From NCBI RefSeq assembly GCF_028640845.1, contig NC_080541.1:163047502-163111501 (forward strand): a stretch of 64,000 bases of DNA, written 5' to 3'. The position numbers were made by a program, and so were the translations under genes. Below the pieces are notes generated by a model, which was not told the DNA's origin, did no database searches, and saw nothing but the letters and a program-made list of their open reading frames with translations. This DNA is from Ahaetulla prasina (Eukaryota > Chordata > Lepidosauria > Squamata > Colubridae). Positions 39,135 to 50,744 of the stretch are shown piece after piece; the stretch's first letter is position 1, and each line of letters begins with the position of its first letter.

Positions 39135-39425
39135 CTACTGTTCCTGTCCTATTGTTTCCTTTTGTTATATCCAAGTAATATAGTTAGTACATACTCATAC
39201 TCAGTGGTGGGATTCAAATAATTTAACAACCGGTTCTCTGCCCTAATGATTTCTTCCAACAACCAGTTCACCAAACTGCTCAGAAAGTTAACAACCGGTT
39301 CTCCCGAAGTGGTGCGAACTGGCTGAATTCCACCACTGCTCATACTTATATATATGCTTATATATTGTATAGTTATTTCATGCTTATTCTTATATATACT
39401 GTGTAACAAAATAAATAAATACATA
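39135..39425 (+). mobile_element. LINE 3' tail fragment carrying a nested MITE
   Basis: 'gtcctattgtttccttttgt' and the 'cttatatatactgtgtaac' tail are the reverse complement of the 3' end of the LINE at 43746. It ends in (AAAT)n. A hAT MITE is inserted at 39202. Confidence 0.75.
39202..39338. mobile_element. hAT-type MITE with perfect 8-bp target duplication, copy 1
   Basis: The 137-bp element starts 'cagtggtgggattca' and ends 'tgaattccaccactg', nearly perfect inverted ends. It is flanked by exact 'ctcatact' at 39194-39201 and 39339-39346. The inside has paired 'caaccggttctc' motifs. Confidence 0.93.
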
Positions 39426-40075
39426 AATAAAATTAGGGCTTCTGTGAATATTTAACCATATGCAACCTGCGCATACAATTTAAAACTTCCTCGACGCCCA
39501 TTGCTTTTAGTACGGAAAGATTTCCTATGTCACACCCCACATCGATGTGGGTGGGAAGCATAGTCCCTATAGGTTTAAAAAAAAAAAAAGCTCTTTGAAG
39601 AGGAAGCTGGTCACGATCTCTGTCCTCCTACAGTCCACGAAAGCTCCTCCCTTTCTCAGTGGAAGAAGATTCGGCTCCGTAACCAAAGTCGCCCTGCCTC
39701 TGTATTCCTTTCCCTGCCTGCAGCACAGGCTGCCAACTGGATCTCTGAGATTTAATTGCAAAGACACTTGAGAGCCAGTCTATGGCATATGGGAGCTACC
39801 ACAGTTCACCATAACTGGCCTCTGTAAGACTGAAATGGGGAGTAGGGATAGCAAATTTTGTGCTGATTTTAGTTATCTGGCTCAAAGGCAGATAAATATC
39901 ATTTTAACCGAGTCACAGAGAAAGGGCCATATTAAACAGAGACTACCCAGAGCAATGCATTTTAGAAAATCTACCAATATAATTAATTTGTGATTTAGTG
40001 TATAATATGAAACCAGAAAATTGGGTTGAATAAACCAATTGTGAGTACACAATTAAACCAAAGTATCTATTTCAA

Positions 40076-40076
<1 letters not shown>

Positions 40077-40156
<80 letters not shown>

Positions 40157-40170
40157 TATTATTATTATTA
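40077..40170. repeat. (AAT)n microsatellite, second copy
   Basis: Counterpart of 37056-37143 in unit 2 of duplication 3; longer and uninterrupted. Confidence 0.95.
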
Positions 40171-40358
40171 TTTTATTAGATTTATAAACCGCCCTTCTCC
40201 CGAAGGACTCAGGGCGGTGTACAGCCAAAGTAAAAAGAAACAGTGTACAGTTAAAATAAAATTAAAAAACTTATTATACAGTGTGGCCGGAATTAAAACA
40301 GTTAAAAAATCTAAAAAAAACCAATTAAAACCAGAGAGAAATTTAAAATTTAAAATAT
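40171..40358 (-). mobile_element. LINE 3' UTR fragment, duplicated copy
   Basis: Copy of 37144-37330 made by duplication 3. Confidence 0.75.
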
Positions 40359-40755
40359 GATAGACCTAAACCATATTACAGTTTATCATTCCATATTAAA
40401 CCCAGTAATTGTCACCTGAAAACTGTGGTATAGCAGCTTGCATGAATCCAGTCACTAATTTTTATTAAAGCAATCTTCTCCAGTCGAGAATCATGCACAT
40501 TGATAGTCCCATCAATCCCACTCGCCATATCAATGATTAAATTCATGCAATGCAGAGAACCACAAAGTACTCAATCGCTTGTAAATTATGTAATTATTTT
40601 AGAATTCAGTTTGTATAAATGCAGAAAACAGTATGGCAATGAAGAATGCATGAAAATAATGGAATTATTAGCAAAAGGTTCAACATTAAAGGAGTAAGAC
40701 AAGGATATGTAATGTCCCTGAATTGTTTAATATATTTATAGGTAAAATAGGAACT

Positions 40756-41024
40756 GGGCATGGCTAGTCTAGTAAAAGAAGAACCAGGGGAGACATGATA
40801 GCAGTGTTCCAATATTTGAGAGGCTGCCACAGAGAAGTGGGAGTCAAAGCTATTTTCCAAAGCACTTGAAGGCCAGACAAGGAATAATGGATGGAAACTG
40901 AACAAGGAGAGATTCAACCTGGAAATAAGGAGAAGTTTTCTGACAGTGAGAGCAATCAACCAATGGAACAGCTTGTCTTCAGAAGTTGTGGGAGCTTCAT
41001 CACTGGAAGCTTTCAAGAAGAGAC
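40756..41024 (+). mobile_element. CR1-type LINE fragment, duplicated copy
   Basis: Copy of 37727-37995, offset by 3029 bp. Confidence 0.8.
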
Positions 41025-42163
41025 TGGACTGTCAAAAATGGTGTAGGGTCTGCTGGGCGGGGGGTTTGTCTAGATAACCTACAAGCCACCCTTTCAAATT
41101 CTGTTAATCTGTATCAGTATTTAAATGAATAAGAAATGCTTGTGGAATTATTAATGAGAGGGAGCTTGTTCTTGCTTTCAGTGGTTTTGCTTTGCAAGTT
41201 TTATCTTATTTGAAAGACACCAAAAGTTTGATTAGATTGCAGTGATGTAGTAATCTAATAAGTACATTGTCAGACAGAATGTGCAATATAACAAGGATTA
41301 TGGCTCTGAAAATTAAAGAATCAAACATCAGAGTAGTTGTGTTTGGCAGGAAATGTGGAGTGAATGATTGCAGATTGTAGATGGTGAAAAGCTATAACAA
41401 GTACTGGTAGATGAAACTGCATACTTGGTAGCATGCGGAAATAGTTGGAGAAATGTTGGTATAAAATAGTAGGTGATACATTGATACATGTTTCTACCAG
41501 GAAGAAACATTTATCAAAGGAAGCAGAAAAAATAACTGTGCTTGTACTCACTTTCTTATTGGGCAGTATAAATTTGATATGTTAGGAAAAACAAAGATGA
41601 TTAAGTCAGTGGAAATGTAGTATTTAAGAAGTATGTGTGGGAGCTGAGTGTTAAAACAAGAATAGATAAAAATCAAGAAAAAGTAGGTGCCAAATTAACG
41701 AGAGTCAAATAAAGAAGTTAATTGCCGGCATGAAAACAGTATATTGAAATGACTTAATTATAGAGAGAAGAAAATAAAACTTGAACTTCAAAAATATTTG
41801 ACGGAGTTGGCTGAAAGGAAAGAAAAGTTGGGATTGGATCCACAAAAATGAAAATGTGAGAAATTTCAGGAAGGCAGTATGTAGACATGGTAGAAGCAAG
41901 ACTGGTTCACGTAGGTAAATATCTCGAGCGGCATCAATGCAAATTAGTTTTAGCTTTACTGTACACTATTTCCTTTTATTTCACATTTTAAATTGCTTGC
42001 TGTTTCTCTGCAGATGGCAAAAGATTACATACAAGAAAGGGAATAATGTGATGGGGAATATGCTTATTCAAAAATGTATGTTTATATAAGACTGTAGAAA
42101 CATTTCGCAGAATGCAGAATTATTTAGGAAGCATCGTTGGTATTTATGAAAGGAAACCAATGC

Positions 42164-42454
42164 CTACTGTTCCTGTCCTATTGTTTCCTTTTGTTATATC
42201 CAAGTAATATAGTTAGTACATACTCATACTCAGTGGTGGGATTCAAATAATTTAACAACCGGTTCTCTGCCCTAATGATTTCTTCCAACAACCAGTTCAC
42301 CAAACTGCTCAGAAAGTTAACAACCGGTTCTCCCGAAGTGGTGCGAACTGGCTGAATTCCACCACTGCTCATACTTATATATATGCTTATATATTGTATA
42401 GTTATTTCATGCTTATTCTTATATATACTGTGTAACAAAATAAATAAATACATA
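42164..42454 (+). mobile_element. LINE 3' tail fragment, duplicated copy
   Basis: Copy of 39135-39425, with the same nested MITE inside. Confidence 0.75.
42231..42367. mobile_element. hAT-type MITE, copy 2 (by tandem duplication)
   Basis: Identical to 39202-39338, including both 'ctcatact' flanks, so it arose by duplication 3 and not by a second insertion. Confidence 0.93.
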
Positions 42455-42756
42455 AATAAAATTAGGGCTTCTGTGAATATTTAACCATATGCAACCTGCG
42501 CATACAATTTAAAACTTCCTCGACGCCCATTGCTTTTAGTACGGAAAGATTTCCTATGTCACACCCCACATCGATGTGGGTGGGAAGCATAGTCCCTATA
42601 GGTTTAAAAAAAAAAAAAGCTCTTTGAAGAGGAAGCTGGTCACGATCTCTGTCCTCCTACAGTCCACGAAAGCTCCTCCCTTTCTCAGTGGAAGAAGATT
42701 CGGCTCCGTATCCAAAGTCGCCCTGCCTCTGTATTCCTTTCCCTGCCTGCAGCACA

Positions 42757-43087
42757 GCCTTCCCCAACACGGCGCCCTCCAAATCAGCACGTTGATGTAA
42801 ATCCCGCCTGTGGGCGAGGTTGTTGGAGGGTTTTTTTTTATCTTTATCAAAGGTTCTGGAAGGCAGGAAGCTGAGCACCCACAAGGGGAAAGAATGCAGT
42901 TCCTGGCTCCCCCCTCCCTTCGAAGGGACGCAAGCCCTCTTCTTAACGCTAAACCCCATCCAGCTACCAAGCGCGTGCTCTGCTCCCCTCAGGAGCGCTT
43001 ATAAATTATAAATCCCGCCTTTGCCTCGCGCCATATCTGCAACCGCCAACGACCTCCCCACCCGCCATTGGGCACTCTCCGACTCAC
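42757..43087. other. ALG6 intron 1, first part next to exon 1
   Basis: Moderately GC-rich sequence leading into the promoter CpG region. No exon or repeat is identified. Confidence 0.5.
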
Positions 43088-43140
43088 CGAAACTGACAGG
43101 CGCGAGAAGGGGTTCAATGGGCGTGCGCGCGTCCGACCCG
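43088..43140 (-). other. ALG6: ALG6 exon 1 (5' UTR, non-coding)
   Basis: A consensus donor TTTCG|GTGAGT sits at the 43088/43087 border inside CpG-rich DNA. It is the only strong donor upstream of exon 2 with promoter features beside it. The transcription start is not visible, so the upstream limit is a guess. Confidence 0.5.
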
Positions 43141-43230
43141 CTCATTGGTCCCGCCTTACCGGCCAGCCGCATGCGCAATAGGTTTCCTGAGTGAGTGACG
43201 TTGAGTATTCTCTGCTTGTTCCGTTTAGGT
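43088..43230 (-). promoter_or_regulatory. ALG6: ALG6 CpG promoter with CCAAT and NRF1-like sites
   Basis: CpG-dense and TATA-less. A CCAAT box on the minus strand is at plus 43144-43148 (NF-Y type). 'ccgcatgcgca' at 43168-43178 is close to the NRF1 consensus, and 'gagtgacg' at about 43193-43200 holds a CRE half site. This set fits a housekeeping promoter. Confidence 0.65.
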
Positions 43231-43234
43231 TGAC

Positions 43235-43745
43235 TTTTTTCAGCAGACTCCTCAAAATCAGTGAACGTGGCTGGTGATTTTAGATGAGGCTAGTCTCACA
43301 GGACACTAAGATAAATCTACGTGTCGTTACAGTTACGGCATTAAGCCGTTTGGTTCGCTGTTTTATTTAGACTAGAATCGCACGTTACACTGTACTAAGC
43401 TATGGATTTATTAATCATGATTTCTTGAATAAGCCATGTTATAGTAGTTCAGTGTCAATAATACCCAGGGGAAAAATTAGAAAGTGCATTAGAAGTGGTT
43501 TGGCACACACAAGAGAGGCACACACAACCTCATTCCTGCAAGAAATCTATCATGTATCTTCAAGCTATATTCTGTTCTATAATTACAGAACACAAGCAGA
43601 AATAGATCATAGTCTGATAAAATATATAAGTTATTTGGCCAGAGTCTTTTAAAAACTGGAAAAAGTGAAGTAAAGTAAGCAAATAAAAACAGCAAGGTGG
43701 ATAACATTTTATTCATTCATTCAATTCATTCATCACATTTACATA
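43235..43745. other. Intergenic, nothing recognised
   Basis: AT-rich DNA just upstream of the ALG6 promoter; no gene or clear repeat. Confidence 0.5.
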
Positions 43746-44955
43746 GTGCCCATGTTTATTTATTTATTTATTTGTCACAACAGTATATATAAGCATAAGC
43801 ATGAAATAACTATACGATATATAAGCATATATATAAGCATAAGTATGTAATAACTATATTAATTGGATATAATGAAAGGAAACAATAGGACAGGAATGGT
43901 AGGCGCGTTTGTGCTCTTATGTACGCCCCTTACAGACCTCTTAGGAATGGGGTGAGGTCAATAGTAGACAGTTTTTGGTTAAAGCTTTGGCGATTTTGGG
44001 AAGAGACCACAGAGTCTGGTAGTGTATTCCAAGTATTAACAACTCTGTTACTGAAGTCATATTTTCTGCAATCAAGATTGGAGCGGTTAACATTAAGTTT
44101 AAATCTATTGTGTGCTCGTGTATTGTTGCAATTGAAGCTGGAGTAGTCTTCAACAGGAAGGACATTGTAATAGATGATGCTATGAGTTAAACTCAAGTCA
44201 TGTCAAAGGCGGGGGAGTTCTAAGTTTTCTAAACCCAGGATTTCAAGTCTGGTGGCATAAGGTATTTTGTTGTAATCTTCTTGTAAAATATTTCTGGACA
44301 CGTTCAATTGTATTAATGTCTAAAATGAGGTATGGGTTCCAGACAGGCGAGCTGTATTCAAGAATTGGTCTAGCAAATGTTTTATATGCTCTGGTTAGTA
44401 GTGTAGTGTTTTTGGAGAAGAAGCTACGCAAGATTAGGTTTACAACTCTTAAAGCCTTTTTTGCAATGTAGTTGCAGTGGGCTTTGGCATTTAGATCATT
44501 TGATATGAACACTCCAAGGTCTTTAACAGGGTGGGTGTCATCTGTAAGGTAATGTCCATCGAGCTTGTATTTAGTGTTCAGATTCTTTTTTCCAATGTGT
44601 AAGACAGAGCATTTGCTGGTTGAGATTTGGAGTTGCCAAGTTTTTGACCATTCTGACACAAAGTCAAGGTCTTTTTGAAGGGTAGCTGTATTGTTGGTGG
44701 TGTTAAATAGATTGACATTGTCAGCAAAGAGAACACAATTACTTATAATATGGTCACAGAGATCATTAATGTATAATATGAAGAGGGTTGGTCCAAGAAC
44801 ACTGTCTTGGGGAACACAGCTATTGACAGGATCAGGATTTGATAGAGCACTGCCAATTTTGATCACCTGTTGTCTGTTTGACAGGAAAGCTGTAATCCAA
44901 TTTTGGGGGGGTCCTGAAATGCTGTAGGATTTTAGTTTTAGGAGAAGTTTATCAT
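43746..44955 (-). mobile_element. 5'-truncated LINE with reverse-transcriptase remnant
   Basis: The frame from about 44955 to 44243 encodes a reverse-transcriptase C-terminal half of CR1/Rex/L2 style: WITAFLSNRQQV, VLGPTLFILYINDL, an FADN in place of the catalytic FADD, KCSVLHIGKK, VKDLGVFIS and RPILEYSSPVWNP. It continues after a frameshift at about 44196-43930 with NRVVNTWNTLPDSVV. The 3' tail ends in (AAAT)n at 43757. The altered FADD and the frameshift mark it as inactive. Confidence 0.88.
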
Positions 44956-45046
44956 GTACCACTGAGTCACTCAGTGTCACTGAGTGACTCAATGACACTG
45001 AGTGAATCACTCAGAATCACTGAGTTACTCAGTGATTCTGAGCAGT
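44955..45046. repeat. Palindromic ACTCAGTGA-type tandem repeat at the LINE 5' break
   Basis: Repeats of 'tcactgagtgactca' variants follow one another ('ctgagtcactcagtgtcact', 'gagtgactcaatgacactga', 'atcactgagttactcagtga'), so many windows are self-complementary. Between 'gtac' at 44955 and 'gtac' at 45046 the sequence could form several alternative stems. It contains one exact TGAGTCA and several near-AP-1 heptamers. Confidence 0.9.
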
Positions 45047-45880
45047 GTACAACTGAAGCATTAAAACCATATAAAAATACAATACATCAATAAAAGTCAG
45101 GTAAATAACAAAATAAGCTAAATTTTAAAAATAGGGGGGGGGCTTCAAGGTACTAAGCACACTTAGAGTTGCATGCCACTCAGCAAACCCTATGTGAGAT
45201 CTTTTTTGAAAGGTCAGAAGCGGGCAGGGAGGGCTGCCTCATCTCTTAGAGGGAAGATATTCCAGTGGGTGGAAACAACAACAGAGAAGGATCTCTTCCT
45301 GGACCCCATCATGCAAAATTCTTCAACTGACAGTGTGTGTAGCATACTTTGCCTGCCTGACTGGGTGGGACAGGCTGATATGAAAAGGGTTCCTCTGGTA
45401 ACCTGGTCCCATTCTCTGTAGGGATTTAAAAGTAATAACCAACACCATGAATTGGAGTTGGAAGCAAAATGACATTCAATCCAGTTCACACCCAGCAAAA
45501 GTGTTACATGCACCATCCTTGGGACCAAAAAGATTACTTGCACAACCACCAGCTGAAGCTTCCAAATATTCAGGGATAGACCCATGTAGAGCACATTGCA
45601 GTAGACCGTATGGGAAATGACCAGGGCATGAGTGGTTTGATATAAGGGTCTCCCAATTCAGGTAGAGGTGTAACTACTGCACAACATTTTGAAGTTGCAC
45701 AACAAGTTGAACAAAGGCCTTCAAAGTTGAATAAAGGCCACTATTGCCACCTGCTCTTTCAGCAGGAGTCATGAGCCCAGGCTGTCCCTATTACATACCA
45801 GGTCGGTCTGGGGCAGAGTATAGCATGTTCTGCTATGGCTCATCTCCTTTTGCCTAGTGATTTTATTTACACAATATTAC
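45047..45880 (-). mobile_element. Degraded LINE-derived repeat, family not assigned
   Basis: The start 'tacaactgaagcattaaaac' followed by a long non-open stretch ('gaagatattccagtgggtgg', 'gattacttgcacaaccacca') resembles a LINE 3' UTR read backwards. I recognise its repetitive style but not the family. It holds no gene. Confidence 0.4.
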
Positions 45881-46860
45881 AGTAGTAGTAAATTACCTTT
45901 GGTTAGGCCCTTTGTAATTCTGTTGTTTTATGAGATTCAGCACTCAAGTGTTGATTTCTATTTGTATTGGCTCTATTCCTCTAGCACTGTGTTCCTAATC
46001 CTGTTTGCTGAATCTCAAGATTAAAATGAAAAATCATTGCTTGACAACTTTACTTCAGAAGGATCTAAAAGAGTGAATTTTTTAAACCTTCATTCTTTTT
46101 CTTAAGGTTAATGCTGATCAGCTTTGATAGAATCTATAAAAACATTAAGAAGTTCCAACTGTTCCCCTCTAAATTGATAATATGTATTTTAATGCACTTC
46201 CAACAGAACAATCTGGCATTAACCAGTTGCAGTCAGGTTTTCTTCCCCAGTAACCAACTAGGTTAAATAGTATAAAAAGAGGAGAAAAAGGGGATGAATA
46301 TTAATAGGAGACATTTTGGTTTCACTTCATATATGACATTTCAAGTAATCAAAATCATAGTTCCTGCTCACTACAACAGTTTGGCCATTATATTTATGTA
46401 TATGAGATCAGTATCAATGATTGTTGTTGTTTGCTTTTAAGGCATAAATAGGAATATCTAAATTACATTAAAACAGCTGTTTGAGAGCGATAATGTGGCA
46501 ATTCCTTGGAAAATAGTTCAGTATATGATTCAGTACTTGAAATGATCAGATGAAACAATATTCATGCTGAATACAACTCATTAGTTAGTCAGAATATAAG
46601 CCCAAGAAGTAATTCATTTATTTTGACTTTAGTAGGAAAACGTAATGAAAGAAAAATCATTGACAAAGCATGCAGTAAGAAAAAGGGAAAGCTCATGTAA
46701 TTGTTCAGTCTCCAATCTTCTCAGAATCTTAGAAAGCCCATATTCTGAAAATCTCCAGACACTGAATTATGGGTATCTACTTAGCAAAACAGTTGATGCC
46801 TGCATTCTATTGGCATCCTTCTGTCTCAAAAGCCTATGGTAACGTGCTCTGGAAACAGCA
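45881..46860. other. Intergenic, nothing recognised
   Basis: AT-rich DNA without exon or clear repeat. Confidence 0.5.
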
Positions 46861-46864
46861 TCTA

Positions 46865-47140
46865 GTGTGGCTAAAAAGGCCAATGCGAGAGTGGCAATCC
46901 CTTCCACACTGAGGGCAGATACATTCTATCCCTTGCCCAGCCCCCAGATTTCACTGGTTCCGGGACTGCCTCTTTGCCTCAGCCTGCCGAACAAGTGCCT
47001 CTTCGAACTGGAGAAGGCCAGGCTGCGTCTTTAGCCTCGAAGCTGAACGATTGGAGGTCAAGTTTTCCCAGTTGTTAATGTCCATTCCTGGGGCCTTTAG
47101 GTTCCTCTTGCAGATAAGTGTATGATGCCTGCATACACAC
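46865..47140 (-). mobile_element. LINE ORF2 C-terminal fragment (RTE-like)
   Basis: The minus strand encodes CKRNLKAPGMDINNWENLTS, then NRSASRLKT and FEEALVRQAEAKRQSRNQ. This resembles a C-terminal block repeated in many vertebrate LINE copies. The RTE assignment is from memory and tentative. Confidence 0.55.
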
Positions 47141-48188
47141 TCCATTAATACAATATGATTAATACAAGAGGAAAATGTCAAAGTTGCTGTTTATGGAAAT
47201 GTTCATTCACTTAGTTTTCTTATGTTCTCTGTATTTATCCACTTACACGTGTGATTTTTCTAAAGGGATAGATTATTGTAATTTTAAAATTGCTTACTGA
47301 TAAGGCCCAATTTATTTGGCTTTATGTTATTTTATTCTTATCCGTGTATGTGGTAAATCAGTAAATATAGTCACTTCCCTCAAGAAAAGTTTAAAAATTG
47401 CAAAAATATGGATTGTATTCTCAGGTTTCTGACATAAACTATTTCATGAATTCTAGCCATCTCTTATCTTCTCTCTGATTTTCCATTTTTATACTTTCAT
47501 CTAATTTTATCCATCCAGCAATCTTCTTCTAATTCACTCTTTAACATGGTTGTGTGAAACCCTTATCATTTATTAAACTTTTCAAATGAGAAAATGTTTA
47601 ATTGGTCTGAATTAAGACATGCTTTAAAACTGTGCTCTAATTTGGAACACATGCCATCTCAAATAAGTTTGCAGATATTAGAAAGTCAAATGTTTTCTGC
47701 ATGCTTAAATATGCTTATTTATTACTTGTATTTATTAATCATCGTTCCAGAAAATACTCAGACAACTTAGAAGAGAGTTGGAAAATATTCTAGAATTGAA
47801 TAGCAATAAAACTGTTCTGCTTAACTTTCAGTCATTTAAGAGCTGTTAGTTCTACTGTGTGGTATGAATCAGGGCTGAAATGCAGAAAATAAAATCCCCT
47901 CAAATGTGATTTCTCTCTCCCTTTAGAATTTATTGCAAAATCTGTTTTTCCACACAGGAGTCATCATTCGATGCCAACTCCTCCTAATTAAGACATGGAT
48001 GCATATAATTATCAAAATCTGAACTGTACATATTGTTTTTGTTCAAGAGAACAACACTTAGACATTTGAAACTTTTTTTGATTATCTGTTTTTACAAGCA
48101 TTAAAATAGTAGTATGTACTAAAAAGATACAGAGCATTGATATTATTTATATAGAGAGTATGTTAGTAAGTTTCTGGTGTGTAGTATA
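47141..48188. other. Intergenic, nothing recognised
   Basis: AT-rich DNA without exon or clear repeat. Confidence 0.5.
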
Positions 48189-48196
48189 GTGTAGAT

Positions 48197-48494
48197 CAGG
48201 GTTAGGGTTAGGTTCTGGCCTGCGGGGTGTTTATATCTGGCCCATGGGGCTGCCCTGGAAACAGCAAAGGACCAGCCCATGGTAAAAACGGAGCTCAGGA
48301 GGGCGATATGCACCCCCTCGAGTTCTGTTTTTGCTGGCAAAGTGTTGCAGAAAGCCGTTCTCATTGGCAGAGTGCTCGGGCCACCACAGGCATCCCCAAC
48401 ATGAGTGACGTTGAGCTGGCCACGCCTACCCCAGCCCCCAAGGTCAAGCACAACCCTGATGTAGTCCTCAGGGAAATTGAGTTTGACACCCCTG
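48197..48494. mobile_element. hAT-type MITE with perfect 8-bp target duplication
   Basis: The 298-bp element starts 'cagggttagggttagg' and ends 'gagtttgacacccctg'. It is flanked by exact 'gtgtagat' at 48189-48196 and 48495-48502. The right end has the common vertebrate hAT terminus; the left end has turned into a TTAGGG-like stutter. The interior is GC-rich and non-coding. Confidence 0.92.
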
Positions 48495-48502
48495 GTGTAG
48501 AT

Positions 48503-49640
48503 AGATATGAACTTAACCTGGGCATCATATCACACAGAAGAAAAGACTTTTCAGTCATAAAATGTACTTAATAGTCTATGTAACACTGGTAAATACCTTG
48601 AAAATACATTCACTGTTAATACAGCCTCTATTTTTTTAAAATGAGAAATTAAAATAAAACAAAAGCAGGTCAATAAGATACAGGTTGCCTTCAACACTAA
48701 ATGACAGTAATAGAGAAGGTTACTTGTTTATAGTGGTGTTTGACCAATACCAAAAATTTAATAAATAAATAAAATAAATAAATAAATACCTGTTTCAGGC
48801 AAGCAATTCATCACTTGAGGGCATGCTTAAACCTAGCTTGGGCACATTAAAAAAAAAGATTATAAGATTGGTCACCTTGGCCAAAATGAATTTGTGTTGG
48901 AAAAATTAATTGTTATTTTCAGGAGTAAGTATGGCCTCACAATCATGGATAAACTCCATTAATTTGATTTATTTTATAAATACTGCTTGAATGTCATCAC
49001 ATCTTTAGAAAATAAGCCATTGTATTTTTTTTCAGAGAATCAACTATACAGTCCAATATAGGACTTCTCACAACAAGTCCCATCTGTATCAAGACAATTT
49101 GTACTTCCCAAGAAGTCAATATTTTAGAATTAGGATATACTTCTTTCAATCGACCAGACTCTGCTAATGTCTGAACCCCCAGAGTCTGCTTGTTAATATA
49201 TTTATTTTGTTCCCTGCTCTCACTACTCAGGAGTGCTCTAAATCCAAGAGGAATTTAAAAGTGATATTTGCTACAACCCCGCCCCTCCCTTTTGTGATTT
49301 ACAAAAGTTATTATAACACTTTTTTGCTGGCTTCCTAGATTAGATGCATTATAATTGAATTTCATTTTTGTAAATTTACATCTTCCATCCTTCCCTCATT
49401 GAACTATGCATCCAGGGTGCATGAATGGACTGAGGTGGGTGGGAGGAGGAGGACAGGTCCAGAAAGCCACCTAGTGTGTGGAAAATTAGCATGCAGTGAC
49501 TGCCTTTCCAATTCTTTTCTCCATTTATTGCCTCATCTTCCTTGAGCAATGCTCCAAAGTGTCCTCCTTAATTTCCTTCCCAGTTCACCACAATTGTAAT
49601 TGTTAGGCAACCAATTCGGGAAAGATTTTTAATAGACCTA
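48503..49640. other. Intergenic, nothing recognised
   Basis: AT-rich DNA with a short (AAAT)n at 48763-48788; no exon. Confidence 0.5.
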
Positions 49641-49689
49641 GTATACCCTTGCTTAAATGTAAGCAGCAGTGTGCTGCAGCTGCCAAAAA

Positions 49690-50180
49690 AGGAAACAAGA
49701 ATCCTAAGCTGTATCAACAGAGGGATAGCATCAAGATCATGAGAACTGGTAATACCACTCTATACTACATTAGTGAGGCCACACTTAGACTACTGCATCC
49801 AGTTCAGGTCACCATAATACAAAAACAGATGAAGCCCTCGAAAGAGTGCAGAGGACAGCAACTGGATCTGGAGGCTAAATTGTACAATGAAAGGCTAAGA
49901 GGACGAGGTATGTTTAGCCTAACGAAAGGAAGGCTTAAGTGTGACATGAAAGCTATCTTCCAAAACTTGAAGGGCTGTCACAGGGAAGAGGGGGTCAATT
50001 GATTTTTCAAAGCATCTGAAGGCAGAAGAAGAAGCAATGGGTAGAATTTTGTCAGAGGAAGATCCAAGGAGAAATTTCCTGATAGTGAGAATAACTAGTC
50101 AATGGAACAGCTTGCCTCCCAGAGTTGTGTGTGCTCCATTGCTGAATGTTGGATTTGAAGACCTATGATTCTATGATTCC
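49690..50180 (+). mobile_element. CR1 LINE 3' end with terminal octamer
   Basis: Relics of the CR1 ORF2 C-terminus ('gaaaggctaagaggacgagg', 'gggctgtcacagggaagagg', 'caatggaacagcttgcctcc') are followed by 'gattctatgattc', the ATTCTATG-type end characteristic of CR1. It is frameshifted. Confidence 0.85.
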
Positions 50181-50477
50181 CTCTATAGTCAGAGAGAAGC
50201 CAGTTACCACCAACTGACAACAGGCAGATAAGACTGAAATGAAGCCCAATAGCATGCTAGTCAGGAGGGTTCAACAGTAGTAAAATAGGGTTCAACAGCC
50301 TATTAGACCTGAAAAACAAAAACCATAGGAACATTTAGGATCTTGCCCCATCGTAGTGTTATCCCGTCCGTTCTTGAGTGAGCAAGAACCATATCAGATG
50401 AATTTCGTTACCCCTTCTACTATCCCTACCTGCCTCTTTCCAATCATTGCAGTCCCTTGACTTCAAGGGAAGATTCA

Positions 50478-50744
50478 AGGGCCGCGGTGTGGCTCAGGCT
50501 GTAAGAAGCCTGTTATTAAACACAGCTGCCTGCAATTACTGCAGGTTCTAGTCCCACCAGGCCCAAGGTTGACTCAGCCTTCCATCTTTTATAAGGTAGG
50601 TAAAATGAGGACCCAGATTGTTTGGGGGGGCAATAAGTTGACTTTGTATATAAATATACAAATAGGATGAGACTATTGCTTTACACAATGTAAGCCGCCC
50701 TGAATCTTCGGAGAAGGGTGGGATATAAATAAATAAATAAAAAA
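50478..50744 (+). mobile_element. tRNA-derived SINE with LINE-like 3' tail, full length
   Basis: It starts 'agggccgcggtgtggctcag' (A box), has 'gcaggttctagtcccacc' (B box) and a body identical in layout to the other copies. It ends 'gtaagccgccctgaatcttc' with an (AAAT)n tail. This is the clearest member of the family in the window. Confidence 0.88.

Larger units (their letters stand above)
36709..42756. repeat. Direct tandem duplication 3 (unit about 3.03 kb, ALG6 intron 1)
   Basis: Unit 1 is about 36709-39727 and unit 2 about 39728-42756. The offset is 3019 bp at the start, 3032 after the AAT tract, and 3029 after a 3-bp indel. Differences are few: AAT-tract length and purity, single bases such as 'gtaacc/gtatcc', and the indel. 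The junction shows 'cag' microhomology ('taccagg', 'cacagg', 'cacagc'). No ALG6 exon is included. Confidence 0.95.

Noticed and set aside
45173..45594. Overlapping open frames (82 and 126 codons)
   Set aside because: They lie in a decayed LINE-derived repeat and resemble no protein.
48197..48212. Interstitial telomere repeat
   Set aside because: Only about two TTAGGG units, located at the end of a hAT MITE; not a telomeric insertion.
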